64,000 bases of DNA, taken from the NCBI RefSeq assembly GCF_000379765.1, contig NZ_KB903437.1:1-64000 (forward strand), written 5' to 3'. Both the position numbers and the translations under genes were made by a program. A model generated the notes under the pieces. That model was given only the letters and a program-made list of their open reading frames with translations, was not told where the DNA came from and ran no database searches. The stretch is from Flexithrix dorotheae DSM 6795 (GTDB lineage: Bacteria; Bacteroidota; Bacteroidia; Cytophagales; Flammeovirgaceae). Position 1 is the first letter of the stretch; each line of letters starts with the position of its first letter. Positions 45,234-53,920 of this stretch are shown here, piece by piece.

Positions 45234-47789
45234 ATGAAACCATTTTATTCTCGATTTTTAATGTTGTCAGTATTGGCATTTTTTACTTTCAATCTGGTCT
45301 ATTCTCAAAGCAGAGATAAAGAGGAAAAGAAAGGAGATAAAAGCGTAAAAAAGGGTGATTATCAATTTGCTATTGACCATTATAAAAATGCACTTTCCTT
45401 AACTTCTGGCAAAGATAAAGCAAGGATAAACTATAAAATTGCAGAAGCTTATAGGCTTTCCAACCGATTATACCTAGCAAAAGATTTTTATAAAAACTCT
45501 CTTGAAGAAGGTGAAGGAAATGAAAATGCTAAGTTTTATTTGGCCTATGCTTATAAAATGAATGCCATGTATAAGGAAGCTGAGGAACAGTTTAAGGCTT
45601 ACCTTGAAATTGGCTCTGAAATAGAATTTTGGGAGCAGGCCAATAAAGAATTGAAAGCTTTAAAAGAGGTGGAAAAAATCATAGCGCTTGTTCCGAATGA
45701 GTTTATCAACATTATGAATTGCAATGCAGTTAATTCTGAAGGCTCTGAATATGGACAGGTAATTTTGAAGGATTCTTCCCAAAACCTTACATTGTTTTAT
45801 ACAAGTAGTAAACCTTTGTTTTATACAGGAAGTAATGGTGAAGAAATTCCAGCTGATGATTATAGATCCTCAAGAATTTATAAAATGGAAATTGAAGATT
45901 CAATACAAAATACTGGTAATATAAGTGAAATAAGAATACCAATTTCCTTTACAAAAGGAATTCAAAATATTGGAACTGCAACATTTACAGATAATGGCAA
46001 CACAATGATTTTTGCAAGGGGAAATTCAGGATATAAAAAAGATAAACTTAAAGAAGTAAATCTATTTATCACAGAGAAAAAAGATTCTATATGGTCAACT
46101 CCTGAATCACTTCCATTTAGTACCGTAGAATATTGGGATGCTGCTCCTGTTTTTTCTGCGGATGGAAAAACGCTTTATTTCTCTTCTAACCGTCCAGGAG
46201 GTAAAGGAAAAATTGACTTATATCGCGTAAAAAGAAATAAAAATGGCACTTGGGGAGTACCTCAAAACCTTGGGGATAAAATCAATACTCCCGGAAATGA
46301 ATCTTTCCCATGGGTTTCTGATGACGGAAAATTATACTTTGCTTCAGACGGACACCCCGGGCTTGGTGGTTTGGATATTTTCGTAGCTACTAAAAAAAAT
46401 AGGAGAACCACTGTTTCAAATGTAGGCCCAAAATTTAACTCTTCTTTTGATGATTTTGGATTAATTTACAATGATACACTTTCTGGATATTTCTCCTCAA
46501 ATAGACCTGGAGGAAAAGGTGAAGATGATATTTACTTTTTTCTGGATAAAACTCCTCCGAAATTTGATTTCTTTGTTGAAGTTGGTTTGAGATATGGAAA
46601 AGATGGCGGAAATGATAAAGATGGTAACTTTTTCGCTGGTGAGCCTATACTAAATGCGAATGTAGTAGTCCTTAAAAAGAAAAATATTGAGCCACTTTCC
46701 ACTGAAGAGATCCAGGATGTGAAGCTGGAAATGGTAAATACTTATTCCAAAATAGTACAGGACTCTCTGGTAAACAATATTACTGCTGATATTCAAAAGA
46801 AAATTATAGATGATTATAAGGAAGAACTAACTGCTGATCTCAAAGTGAAAATGGAAAAAGAAGCCGGGGAGCCAGTGGCCAGAGAGTACATAAATAATGT
46901 CGCTGATTCAATTGCACAGGATTTTATTGTAAACCTGCAGGATTCCCTGGCTACTGCCTATGAAGAAGAAATTAAAGAGGAAAAGGACGCAATATTAAAT
47001 GAATACTCCACTTTTATTGAGGATTCTCTTGCCAATCCTATTGCTTCGGAAAACGATTTTGAAGAAGTTGGAGAATTTACTACCGGAAAATATGGAAAGT
47101 TAAAATTCAAAATGGATCCTGATGCGGAGTATGAGTTTGTAATGGCTAAAGAAGGTGTTCTAACAAAAAGAGTAAGCTTTAAATCACCAAAAGTGGATGA
47201 TGTACCTATAGAAGACTTAGTAGCTATTGGAATAAATGACTCTACCATTCGACAGGAATACGAATTGGATAAACCACAAATTGGAGATATAATATCCATG
47301 AAGAGTGGGGAAAATGGCTATGACTTTGAGGAGATTTTATACGATTACGATTCTTATTACTTCGATAATAAGGAAAATCCACAAATTGATAAATTAGCCA
47401 GGTTCTTAAAGGATAATCAAAACCTGAAAATAGAAATCAGCTCTCACTGTGATGATAGAGGAAGTGATATCTACAACTTAAGACTTTCACAAAGAAGAGC
47501 CAATTTCGTAGTAGATTACCTTATTGCCCATGGTATTCCAGAATCTTCTGTTTTGGCAAGAGGTTATGGAAAATTTTCTTTAAAAGTAGAAAATGCCCAA
47601 TCTGAAGACGAACACAGGGTAAACAGAAGAACTGAAATTAAAATTTTAAGTATTGAGCCTATTAATACCCAGGCTATAGAGGCAATGAAAACTCAAGTTG
47701 AAAACAATTCTTCTGAACTGGAAGAAGCCACTGAGGAGGAAATCAAAGCTATTGAAGAAAATTCTGTAAATGAGGAAGAAAAGAAGTAG
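45234..47789 (+). CDS. PorE-like OmpA-family protein (T9SS-associated)
   Basis: An 851-residue protein with signal peptide (to NLVYSQ). Domains in order: TPR repeats (about 25-140), a PD40/WD40-like six-bladed propeller (about 180-400, blades such as DAAPVFSADGKTLYFSSNRP), a carboxypeptidase-regulatory sandwich (about 460-690) and a C-terminal OmpA peptidoglycan-binding domain (about 715-825, SSHCDDRGSDIYNLRLSQRR). This is the layout of PorE, which ties the T9SS to the cell wall; several paralogues per genome are usual. A highly charged helical insert of about 110 residues (about 490-605) interrupts the sandwich. It is divergent from a T9SS cargo gene. Whether it is the core PorE or a paralogue is not decidable here. 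Confidence 0.85.
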   Translation: MKPFYSRFLMLSVLAFFTFNLVYSQSRDKEEKKGDKSVKKGDYQFAIDHYKNALSLTSGKDKARINYKIAEAYRLSNRLYLAKDFYKNSLEEGEGNENAKFYLAYAYKMNAMYKEAEEQFKAYLEIGSEIEFWEQANKELKALKEVEKIIALVPNEFINIMNCNAVNSEGSEYGQVILKDSSQNLTLFYTSSKPLFYTGSNGEEIPADDYRSSRIYKMEIEDSIQNTGNISEIRIPISFTKGIQNIGTATFTDNGNTMIFARGNSGYKKDKLKEVNLFITEKKDSIWSTPESLPFSTVEYWDAAPVFSADGKTLYFSSNRPGGKGKIDLYRVKRNKNGTWGVPQNLGDKINTPGNESFPWVSDDGKLYFASDGHPGLGGLDIFVATKKNRRTTVSNVGPKFNSSFDDFGLIYNDTLSGYFSSNRPGGKGEDDIYFFLDKTPPKFDFFVEVGLRYGKDGGNDKDGNFFAGEPILNANVVVLKKKNIEPLSTEEIQDVKLEMVNTYSKIVQDSLVNNITADIQKKIIDDYKEELTADLKVKMEKEAGEPVAREYINNVADSIAQDFIVNLQDSLATAYEEEIKEEKDAILNEYSTFIEDSLANPIASENDFEEVGEFTTGKYGKLKFKMDPDAEYEFVMAKEGVLTKRVSFKSPKVDDVPIEDLVAIGINDSTIRQEYELDKPQIGDIISMKSGENGYDFEEILYDYDSYYFDNKENPQIDKLARFLKDNQNLKIEISSHCDDRGSDIYNLRLSQRRANFVVDYLIAHGIPESSVLARGYGKFSLKVENAQSEDEHRVNRRTEIKILSIEPINTQAIEAMKTQVENNSSELEEATEEEIKAIEENSVNEEEKK

Positions 47790-47806
47790 TTTTAGTTATA
47801 CATAAG

Positions 47807-47842
47807 AAAAAGGGATCGCTTACAAATAAGCGATCCCTTTTT
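47807..47842. terminator. Bidirectional terminator between the PorE-like and phosphorylase genes
   Basis: AAAAAGGGATCGCTTA pairs with TAAGCGATCCCTTTTT around a short loop, between convergent genes. Confidence 0.93.
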
Positions 47843-47846
47843 GTTT

Positions 47847-49499
47847 TTAGAAATTATACATTTCCTTATAATATTCATCTGCCATCCTTCCAGATTCAAA
47901 ACCTTTTACGACATCTGAATAACTCTGCCTCACTATTTCATACCATTTATCCTGGTCATTATAATAAGTGGGTAAAACCGTCTTCTCAAAAAGGTCCATA
48001 ATATTTTCCAAATCTTTTGCATCTTGTTCGTGCTTAGGCAGATTAATATCTACCTCCGGAACCACAAAACAATTTTCTCCTGGCTTTGCAAATTCAGGAA
48101 TCCAACCATCATTAGTAGAGAAGTTCACAGAGCCATTCATGGCGGCTGTCATGCCACTTGTTCCTGATGCCTCTCTGGTTACCAATGGATTATTCAACCA
48201 GATATCAGAACCTTTTTTCAATAAACCTGAAAGTTTTAATTCATATCCTACCAACACAGCAACATTTGGGTAATCTTTGCTCATATGAACCAGCTTATTG
48301 AAGGTACTGGTTGCTTCATAATCCATAGGATATGGCTTCCCGGCCCAAATCATTTGAATAGGCATTTTGGTATCCCTAATAATTTTGAGCGCCCTTTCTG
48401 AATAAGTGATCAAATCAGGTCTTTTATAACTTGCAAACCTCCTTGCCCAGACAATCGTCAGTTTTTTTGGATCAAACATTTGCCCTGTTTGATCAGCAAT
48501 TACTTCAAAAAGTTCTTTCTTTAGTTCCTGTTTTCTTTCAAAATATTTTTCTTTATTATCTTTTTCAAGTGCTTTCGATAAAGTTTTATCTGCCCAATAA
48601 GTTTTATTTTGCGAATTGGTGATGGCTTTTATTTTACAGATTCCATCATAACTTTTCCACATTCTGTTGGCTACTTCCCCATGGATTTTGGAAACACCAT
48701 TCGCTATTCCGGCAAACCTTAGTGCCACTAAAGTATGGTTAAATGTATCATCCCAGGTATCCGTTATTTCTCTTACTTTACTTAAAGGCAAACCACAGAA
48801 AAAGCTCATTTTTTCCAACAACCTGATATCTGTTTTCTCATTTCCTGCCTCCTCCGGAGTATGTGTGGTAAAAACCAACTGCTTTTTGAGCTGATCCAGG
48901 TTTTCATGCTTATTATACAAATAGAATCCTGCTGCTAATCCATGAGCTTCGTTCAAATGATAAATGTCTGGATTAAAACCAATTTCATCTATAAGTTTGG
49001 CTCCTCCAACCCCAAGAAGAATATTTTGAGCTATTCTTGCTGCTTTATCAGCATCATAAAGTTTGTGAGAAGTTGTTCTGGCCAAATAGTCGTTTTCAGG
49101 AAGGTCGGTTGACAACAAAAACATTGGAGCAGAATTAAATACTTCTGGTGGCAAATAATAAGCTTTTACAAATACCGGATGCCCATTTATATCAATTTGG
49201 AACTTAATGTCGGTATCCACCAAAAAACTATAAATTTTTTCCTGAAATAACACATTCATAGATTGATCAGCCGATCTGATTTGATCATAATAACCATATT
49301 TCCATAAAATGCCTATTCCAATCAGATTTTGTTTAAGTTCATAAGCACTTCGCATGTGCGATCCCGCAAGAAACCCCAAACCACCTGAATATATTTTTAA
49401 AGCCTGATCAATGCCAAACTCCATTGAAAAGTAAGCTACTTTTTTGCTGTACTTTTTACTTGGTGTAAATGGAATTTTGTAGTTCTTAAAGTCTCCCAT
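47847..49499 (-). CDS. Short alpha-glucan phosphorylase-like protein lacking the PLP lysine
   Basis: A 550-residue GT35-related protein. Family motifs: FSMEFGIDQALKIYSGGLGFLAG (residues about 25-47), HLNEAHGLAAGF, VFTTHTPEEAGNE, and WARRFASYKRPDLI (about 365-378), PLVTREASGTSG near 437-450. The enzyme family releases glucose-1-phosphate from alpha-glucans and needs pyridoxal phosphate bound to a Lys in GTSGMK or GTGNMK. Here that residue is Thr451 (GTSGMTAAMNG; codon ACA read directly). Either this subfamily binds PLP differently or it is not a phosphorylase. The length (550) is short compared with the 800-residue classical enzymes. Located just downstream of a porin gene on the same strand (92 bp). 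Confidence 0.8.
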   Translation of the reverse strand: MGDFKNYKIPFTPSKKYSKKVAYFSMEFGIDQALKIYSGGLGFLAGSHMRSAYELKQNLIGIGILWKYGYYDQIRSADQSMNVLFQEKIYSFLVDTDIKFQIDINGHPVFVKAYYLPPEVFNSAPMFLLSTDLPENDYLARTTSHKLYDADKAARIAQNILLGVGGAKLIDEIGFNPDIYHLNEAHGLAAGFYLYNKHENLDQLKKQLVFTTHTPEEAGNEKTDIRLLEKMSFFCGLPLSKVREITDTWDDTFNHTLVALRFAGIANGVSKIHGEVANRMWKSYDGICKIKAITNSQNKTYWADKTLSKALEKDNKEKYFERKQELKKELFEVIADQTGQMFDPKKLTIVWARRFASYKRPDLITYSERALKIIRDTKMPIQMIWAGKPYPMDYEATSTFNKLVHMSKDYPNVAVLVGYELKLSGLLKKGSDIWLNNPLVTREASGTSGMTAAMNGSVNFSTNDGWIPEFAKPGENCFVVPEVDINLPKHEQDAKDLENIMDLFEKTVLPTYYNDQDKWYEIVRQSYSDVVKGFESGRMADEYYKEMYNF

Positions 49500-49591
49500 C
49501 AGAAAATTGGATTTTTGTTAAGACAAAATTTAAATTAAATTGTTGTGTGTTTTAATTTTTATGAAATGATAATTAATGGCTTAAACCATTT

Positions 49592-50935
49592 TTATTCAAT
49601 TCGAATCTGAATTTGCAAGACATACATTGATTTTCTATCAATTACCTGAATATCATTATTTGAAAATATAGGACGGTTTTGGTAACCAAAAGTTACTTTA
49701 GCCAAATGTCCGTATAACAGCATATTTATTCCCATATCATATACCGCAAGAGGGTCATTTAATCTTTGGTAATCGGCTAACTGGACAGTGAAATAAGGTT
49801 GAAAAGTGGGACCTTTTTCCCAAAGTAACCGATTTGGGATTAAGTATCCTAATTGCCCATGAAAAATATTTCCCGTACCAATCATAGGAAATGCATTTCC
49901 TGCACCATTAAATGAAGCCTTGGTTGGATCAACCCCATTTGCCGGATTATTTGCCCCAATATTCCGGATGTAATTTGGACCAAAATCAAAATGAAATAAT
50001 CCCGCATAAATGGTAATAGCATCATCACCCGATTTATTCACAGGCGTTTCCATAAATAAATCTATAGCAAAAAGCTTCAACATATTTAATACGGTATCTC
50101 CGGCATTCAAATGCCACAGAGCCTTAGGCTGAAATTCAAAACCTGCGCCCAAAATTAATAGTTTCTTCTTCCCATGTTCTGTAAAGGACATATAAGGAGA
50201 TTGATTACTTTCTATATCCCAAAAATGCCATTTAAAATATCCTGAAGTCTGTATTCTGGGAGCTAAATCTGAAAAAGTCGCTATATTTTCTTTGATTGTA
50301 GGATCGTAACCACTTTTCGATTGTGCGGCAAAAGGTTTTGAAGCAATCAGCCTATAATCGAACTTTCCCACCTGTCCCTTTGTATAAATGCTTAATTTTC
50401 TCAGTAAGTCATCTGTCTGATTGATAGTAGCCATTGCAAATAATGGCACATCCACCCCCAAAACTTTGGAAGTGCTTGGAGCAGAATATCTTGAAAATCC
50501 TGTCCATGAAACTTTTCCCGCTCCAATGGCAAATGCTTTATTGAATTCATATTCTCCAAGAATATCCAATACATCGGCACTAATACCTGTTTGGGAAAGA
50601 TAATTAATATTGTTTTTACCAAGTGAGGTAAAAAAGTAGATTTTGTCGGTAATTTTTCCTGAGACCCCTAAACGATATCTTCTAATTGAAAAATCGGTAG
50701 TTATATCCTGAGGTTCTCCAAATACCATACTTCCAGGATTATTTTGAGTAGTTCTTAACCAAACTTGTCCAGATGCACTAAATTTTAAATAATGACTTCC
50801 AGATTCATTCAGGTTTACTTTTAAGGGTTTATTTCCATACCCTTTTACCTGGGCACTTAGAGGATTAACACAAAAAAAATTAAGAAGTAAAAAAACAATT
50901 ATTTTACTATAGAAGTCTGGTATTTGTCTTTGCAT
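49592..50935 (-). CDS. Outer-membrane porin
   Basis: A 447-residue barrel protein with signal peptide (about 13-29, cleavage near PLSAQ). The sequence shows alternating polar and aromatic strands (for example DFSIRRYRLGVSGKITDKIYFF) typical of Bacteroidota porins of the phosphate-selective O/P type, and it ends in an acidic-hydrophobic last strand (LQIQIRIE). Substrate unknown. The following gene is the glucan phosphorylase-like protein on the same strand, so a sugar-related role is possible but not shown. Confidence 0.72.
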   Translation of the reverse strand: MQRQIPDFYSKIIVFLLLNFFCVNPLSAQVKGYGNKPLKVNLNESGSHYLKFSASGQVWLRTTQNNPGSMVFGEPQDITTDFSIRRYRLGVSGKITDKIYFFTSLGKNNINYLSQTGISADVLDILGEYEFNKAFAIGAGKVSWTGFSRYSAPSTSKVLGVDVPLFAMATINQTDDLLRKLSIYTKGQVGKFDYRLIASKPFAAQSKSGYDPTIKENIATFSDLAPRIQTSGYFKWHFWDIESNQSPYMSFTEHGKKKLLILGAGFEFQPKALWHLNAGDTVLNMLKLFAIDLFMETPVNKSGDDAITIYAGLFHFDFGPNYIRNIGANNPANGVDPTKASFNGAGNAFPMIGTGNIFHGQLGYLIPNRLLWEKGPTFQPYFTVQLADYQRLNDPLAVYDMGINMLLYGHLAKVTFGYQNRPIFSNNDIQVIDRKSMYVLQIQIRIE

Positions 50936-51268
50936 AAAATTAAATTGAAATGATATTCCAAATTTTGAATGTTCCTCTCAATAAAATTATGAGAATCTTC
51001 AGGAAAATGGACCTCAATTATCATTATTCTATCATTAATGGTTTTTTAATTTTATAGTGGCTCTTCTCTGGCAGTACATTTTTATGGGTAAATCAAGATT
51101 CTTTTTTTTTGATCCTACAAAAAGATTAATTTGAGCATCAAATTGCCAAATTAGCAGATTAATGCTTTGAAAAAATATTTACATATTATAAAAATGTAAA
51201 TTAATTCGATTATCAACATTTTCCTTGCAAATTCACAATCTTACCATTATTTAAAGTAAAATAGAAAA
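50936..51268. other. Intergenic region upstream of the oxidoreductase, with an inverted repeat
   Basis: About 330 bp between divergent genes, no gene. An inverted repeat ATTTACAT (51177-51184) and ATGTAAAT (51194-51201), spacer 9 nt, lies about 68 bp before the oxidoreductase ATG; it could be an operator or a chance AT-rich palindrome. Confidence 0.35.
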
Positions 51269-52570
51269 ATGAAACAAAACACTAACAGAAGTAATTCCAG
51301 AAGGAAATTCATTGGAAATTCCATTGCCACCATGGCGGCTTTCACCATTGTTCCCCGATATGTTTTAGGAAAAGGGTTTACAGCTCCCAGCGACAAGGTA
51401 ACTTTAGGATTTATAGGAACAGGAAAACTAAGTAAAGGACTTGGGCCAAGGTTTTTGAAACTACCCAATATCCAGATGGTAGCAGCGAGTGATGTAAATT
51501 CTAAAAAACTTGATTTCTTTTTAAACACCGCGAAAAACCATTATGCAGAAGTTTCAGGAAAAGACAATTTTAAAGGAATTGAGGGATACAAAGAATACGA
51601 AGAACTCATCAACAGATCGGACATTGATGCCGTAATTGTGGCTTTACCAGATCACTGGCACGCAAAAGCTTCTATTGATGCCATGAAAGCGGGAAAGGAT
51701 GTTTATTGTGAAAAACCTCTTGCCCATACTGTTTGGGAAGGCAGACAAATGGTAAAAACCGCCCGAAAACTTGGGAAGGTAGTACAAACCGGAAGTATGC
51801 AAAGATCTTCTGAGCGGTTCTTACATGCTTGTGAATTGGTAAGAAATGGATACATTGGAGAAATTAAAACCGTGAAAGTAAATGTAGGTGATCCGGCTAT
51901 TCCATGTGATTTACCTGGAGAAAAAGTACCTGATAATTTAGATTGGGACAGATGGGTTGGTCCGGCACAATTTAGAGAGTATTCTCCTATATTAGCTCCA
52001 CCAATTACGGATGATGTCTGGCCAAAGTGGAGAGATTATAAAGAATTTGGTGGTGGTATATTCTCCGATTGGGGTGCACACATGTTTGATATTGCTCAGT
52101 GGGGATTAGGTATGGATGAAACTGGTCCGGTTGAACTAATACCTCCAAAAGACAGGACTGCAGTAAGAGGATTAGTCATGAAATATGCGAATGGAATTGA
52201 AATGATCCATGAAGATTTTGGAAGAGGATGGGCGGTTCAGTTCAATGGAACGGAAGGAAAACTGGAAGTAAGCAGAAGCTTCCTTGAAACTGATCCAGCT
52301 AATATTGCTGATAAAAAGATCGGTGATAATGAAATCAGGCTTTATAAAAGTGAAAATCATTATGCAGATTGGATAAATTGCATAAAAACAAGGGAAAAAC
52401 CTATTTGTGATGTGGAAATAGGACATCGCTCCTCCTCGATTTGTAATATTGGAAATATAGCTTATCAGCTTGGAAGGCCACTAAAATGGGATCCTGCCAA
52501 AGAAAAATTTGATGATAAGGAGGCAAATAAATTGAGAACTAAAGATTATAGAAAGGAATATAAAGTTTAG
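51269..52570 (+). CDS. Tat-exported Gfo/Idh/MocA-family oxidoreductase
   Basis: A 433-residue NAD(P)-dependent sugar oxidoreductase-type protein. The N-terminus has a twin-arginine signal (NSRRKFIGNSIATMAAF), so it is probably exported folded to the periplasm. The Rossmann site LGFIGTGKLSKGLG is near residue 46-59, the catalytic-type lysine motif YCEKPLAHT near 148-156, and the C-terminal dimerisation sheet contains WSDWGAHMFD and the HYADWINCI stretch. Substrate is likely a sugar derivative or inositol, but unspecified. Single gene with a downstream terminator. Confidence 0.9.
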   Translation: MKQNTNRSNSRRKFIGNSIATMAAFTIVPRYVLGKGFTAPSDKVTLGFIGTGKLSKGLGPRFLKLPNIQMVAASDVNSKKLDFFLNTAKNHYAEVSGKDNFKGIEGYKEYEELINRSDIDAVIVALPDHWHAKASIDAMKAGKDVYCEKPLAHTVWEGRQMVKTARKLGKVVQTGSMQRSSERFLHACELVRNGYIGEIKTVKVNVGDPAIPCDLPGEKVPDNLDWDRWVGPAQFREYSPILAPPITDDVWPKWRDYKEFGGGIFSDWGAHMFDIAQWGLGMDETGPVELIPPKDRTAVRGLVMKYANGIEMIHEDFGRGWAVQFNGTEGKLEVSRSFLETDPANIADKKIGDNEIRLYKSENHYADWINCIKTREKPICDVEIGHRSSSICNIGNIAYQLGRPLKWDPAKEKFDDKEANKLRTKDYRKEYKV

Positions 52571-52592
52571 TTTAAATATTAAGTCCATGATT

Positions 52593-52629
52593 GAAAAACC
52601 ACTTTTTTACCCTAAAGAAGTGGTTTTTC
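52593..52629. terminator. Terminator after the oxidoreductase gene
   Basis: GAAAAACCACTT and AAGTGGTTTTTC form a 12-bp stem around a loop, usable from both strands. Confidence 0.85.
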
Positions 52630-52745
52630 TCATTTTAGGAACCTCATTAGGAATCCTTCACTTTTCAACCTAGGCTTACCGAAAGGCTTTTTTTAAATTG
52701 CAAGTTGAGCATTAAGAATTGATGAAAAGGATAACAAGCTAACAA

Positions 52746-53114
52746 ATGAATAACATTTCGGGATATTTCAAAAGCGGCTTGATGAATGAAAAAATTGTCA
52801 GGAGCCTTATGAAGATTGAGGATAAAACTTTTATTCGTGAAATATTGGAAATATTCGAAAAACAAATTCCTATTTATTTAAAAGATATTGAACTGGCTTT
52901 TCAGGAAAAGAACCTTGTAAAGATCAGAGAAATTCTACATAAAATGAAAGGCAGTTGTGGTACTGTTGGGGCAAATGGAATGGTGGAAATCATTGCTGAA
53001 ATAAGGGATTTGATTATTGCCGGGGAAAAATTATTAATGGAAGATTTAATAAATCGATTAGAATTAAAATTTCAGGAAACCATGCTGGCAATGAAAATAT
53101 TATTCAATATTTAA
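52746..53114 (+). CDS. Histidine phosphotransfer (Hpt) protein
   Basis: A 122-residue single-domain Hpt protein. The phosphoacceptor His65 is in the motif ILHKMKGSCG, within a four-helix bundle. Such proteins relay phosphate between receivers in multistep phosphorelays. No histidine kinase or response regulator is nearby, so its partner is elsewhere. The last 15 bp overlap the 3' end of the convergent secreted-protein gene. Confidence 0.88.
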   Translation: MNNISGYFKSGLMNEKIVRSLMKIEDKTFIREILEIFEKQIPIYLKDIELAFQEKNLVKIREILHKMKGSCGTVGANGMVEIIAEIRDLIIAGEKLLMEDLINRLELKFQETMLAMKILFNI

Positions 53115-53906
53115 ATCAAAAACTGTAAATCCTTCATTTTTTACTAAGTAGGCTTTGCCACTATTTTTTACCAAAACCACTTTGTACCAATCCCCTTCCG
53201 GCAGTTCAATTATTTGTTTTTTCAGGTTAAAAAGCCCCATCATTTCTAAACTCCCAACCTCATTCAAATAATAAATATAATCTCCTGTAAACCCTATCCA
53301 GTCTTTCCCTCCGAAATCAATTTTTCTGGAAAGTGCTCCAAAAGCATCAAAAATAACAATCCCGGTTTCAGGTATAATTAAATAAAGCTTATTTCTGAAT
53401 TCCCTCATATAATTTACTTCCAGATTTGTATTTGGAAAAATGGTATCCAGTGGAATATTTAAAATAAGTTCACCAGTTTGAGGATTAATTTTTTTTACAG
53501 CAAGATCATTTCTATCAAAAATCCAGATATTCCCATCGGCTGAATTTGTAGCAAACTCCACAAAACCAATTTCAGGATGGGTATATTCAAATTCAAATGT
53601 GAGGTTCAGTTGGCGGTTTAAAACTTCCGATCGTTGGAAATCTCTCGAAAACGTAAAAATATTTATGGTTTTCCAGGCTTCGATAAGACTTAATTCTCCT
53701 TGCCTTACTGGAGAATATTCGTAAAGTAATTCCCCATTAGTATCGTATTTGGAAACTTCTCCTCCCGAATGGGCGATCACCAGATTATCATTATTATCAA
53801 TACTCACTTTGTCAATCGGTTTGGTATGTACCTCATTTTCTAAAATCCAGGTCTGGGCATGGAGGTGAGTAGCCGTAAAAAATATTATCACCAGAAAAAA
53901 TCTCAT
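53100..53906 (-). CDS. Secreted protein, propeller-like, unknown function
   Basis: A 268-residue protein with signal peptide (THLHAQ). The mature part has repeating strand patterns (YIYYLNEVGSLEMMGLFN, GEVSKYDTNGELLYEYS, NIWIFDRNDLAVKKINPQTG) suggesting a beta-propeller of the NHL/6-blade kind. No family can be named. It overlaps the Hpt gene by 15 bp tail to tail and lies 14 bp downstream of sbcC on the same strand, so it may be co-transcribed with it. Confidence 0.65.
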   Translation of the reverse strand: MRFFLVIIFFTATHLHAQTWILENEVHTKPIDKVSIDNNDNLVIAHSGGEVSKYDTNGELLYEYSPVRQGELSLIEAWKTINIFTFSRDFQRSEVLNRQLNLTFEFEYTHPEIGFVEFATNSADGNIWIFDRNDLAVKKINPQTGELILNIPLDTIFPNTNLEVNYMREFRNKLYLIIPETGIVIFDAFGALSRKIDFGGKDWIGFTGDYIYYLNEVGSLEMMGLFNLKKQIIELPEGDWYKVVLVKNSGKAYLVKNEGFTVFDLNIE

Positions 53907-53920
53907 CCTTTTTCGATAGT

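Noticed and set aside
46958-47299. 113-codon minus-strand ORF within the PorE-like gene
   Set aside because: It is antisense to a well-supported coding region with a continuous domain structure; a compositional shadow of the helical insert.
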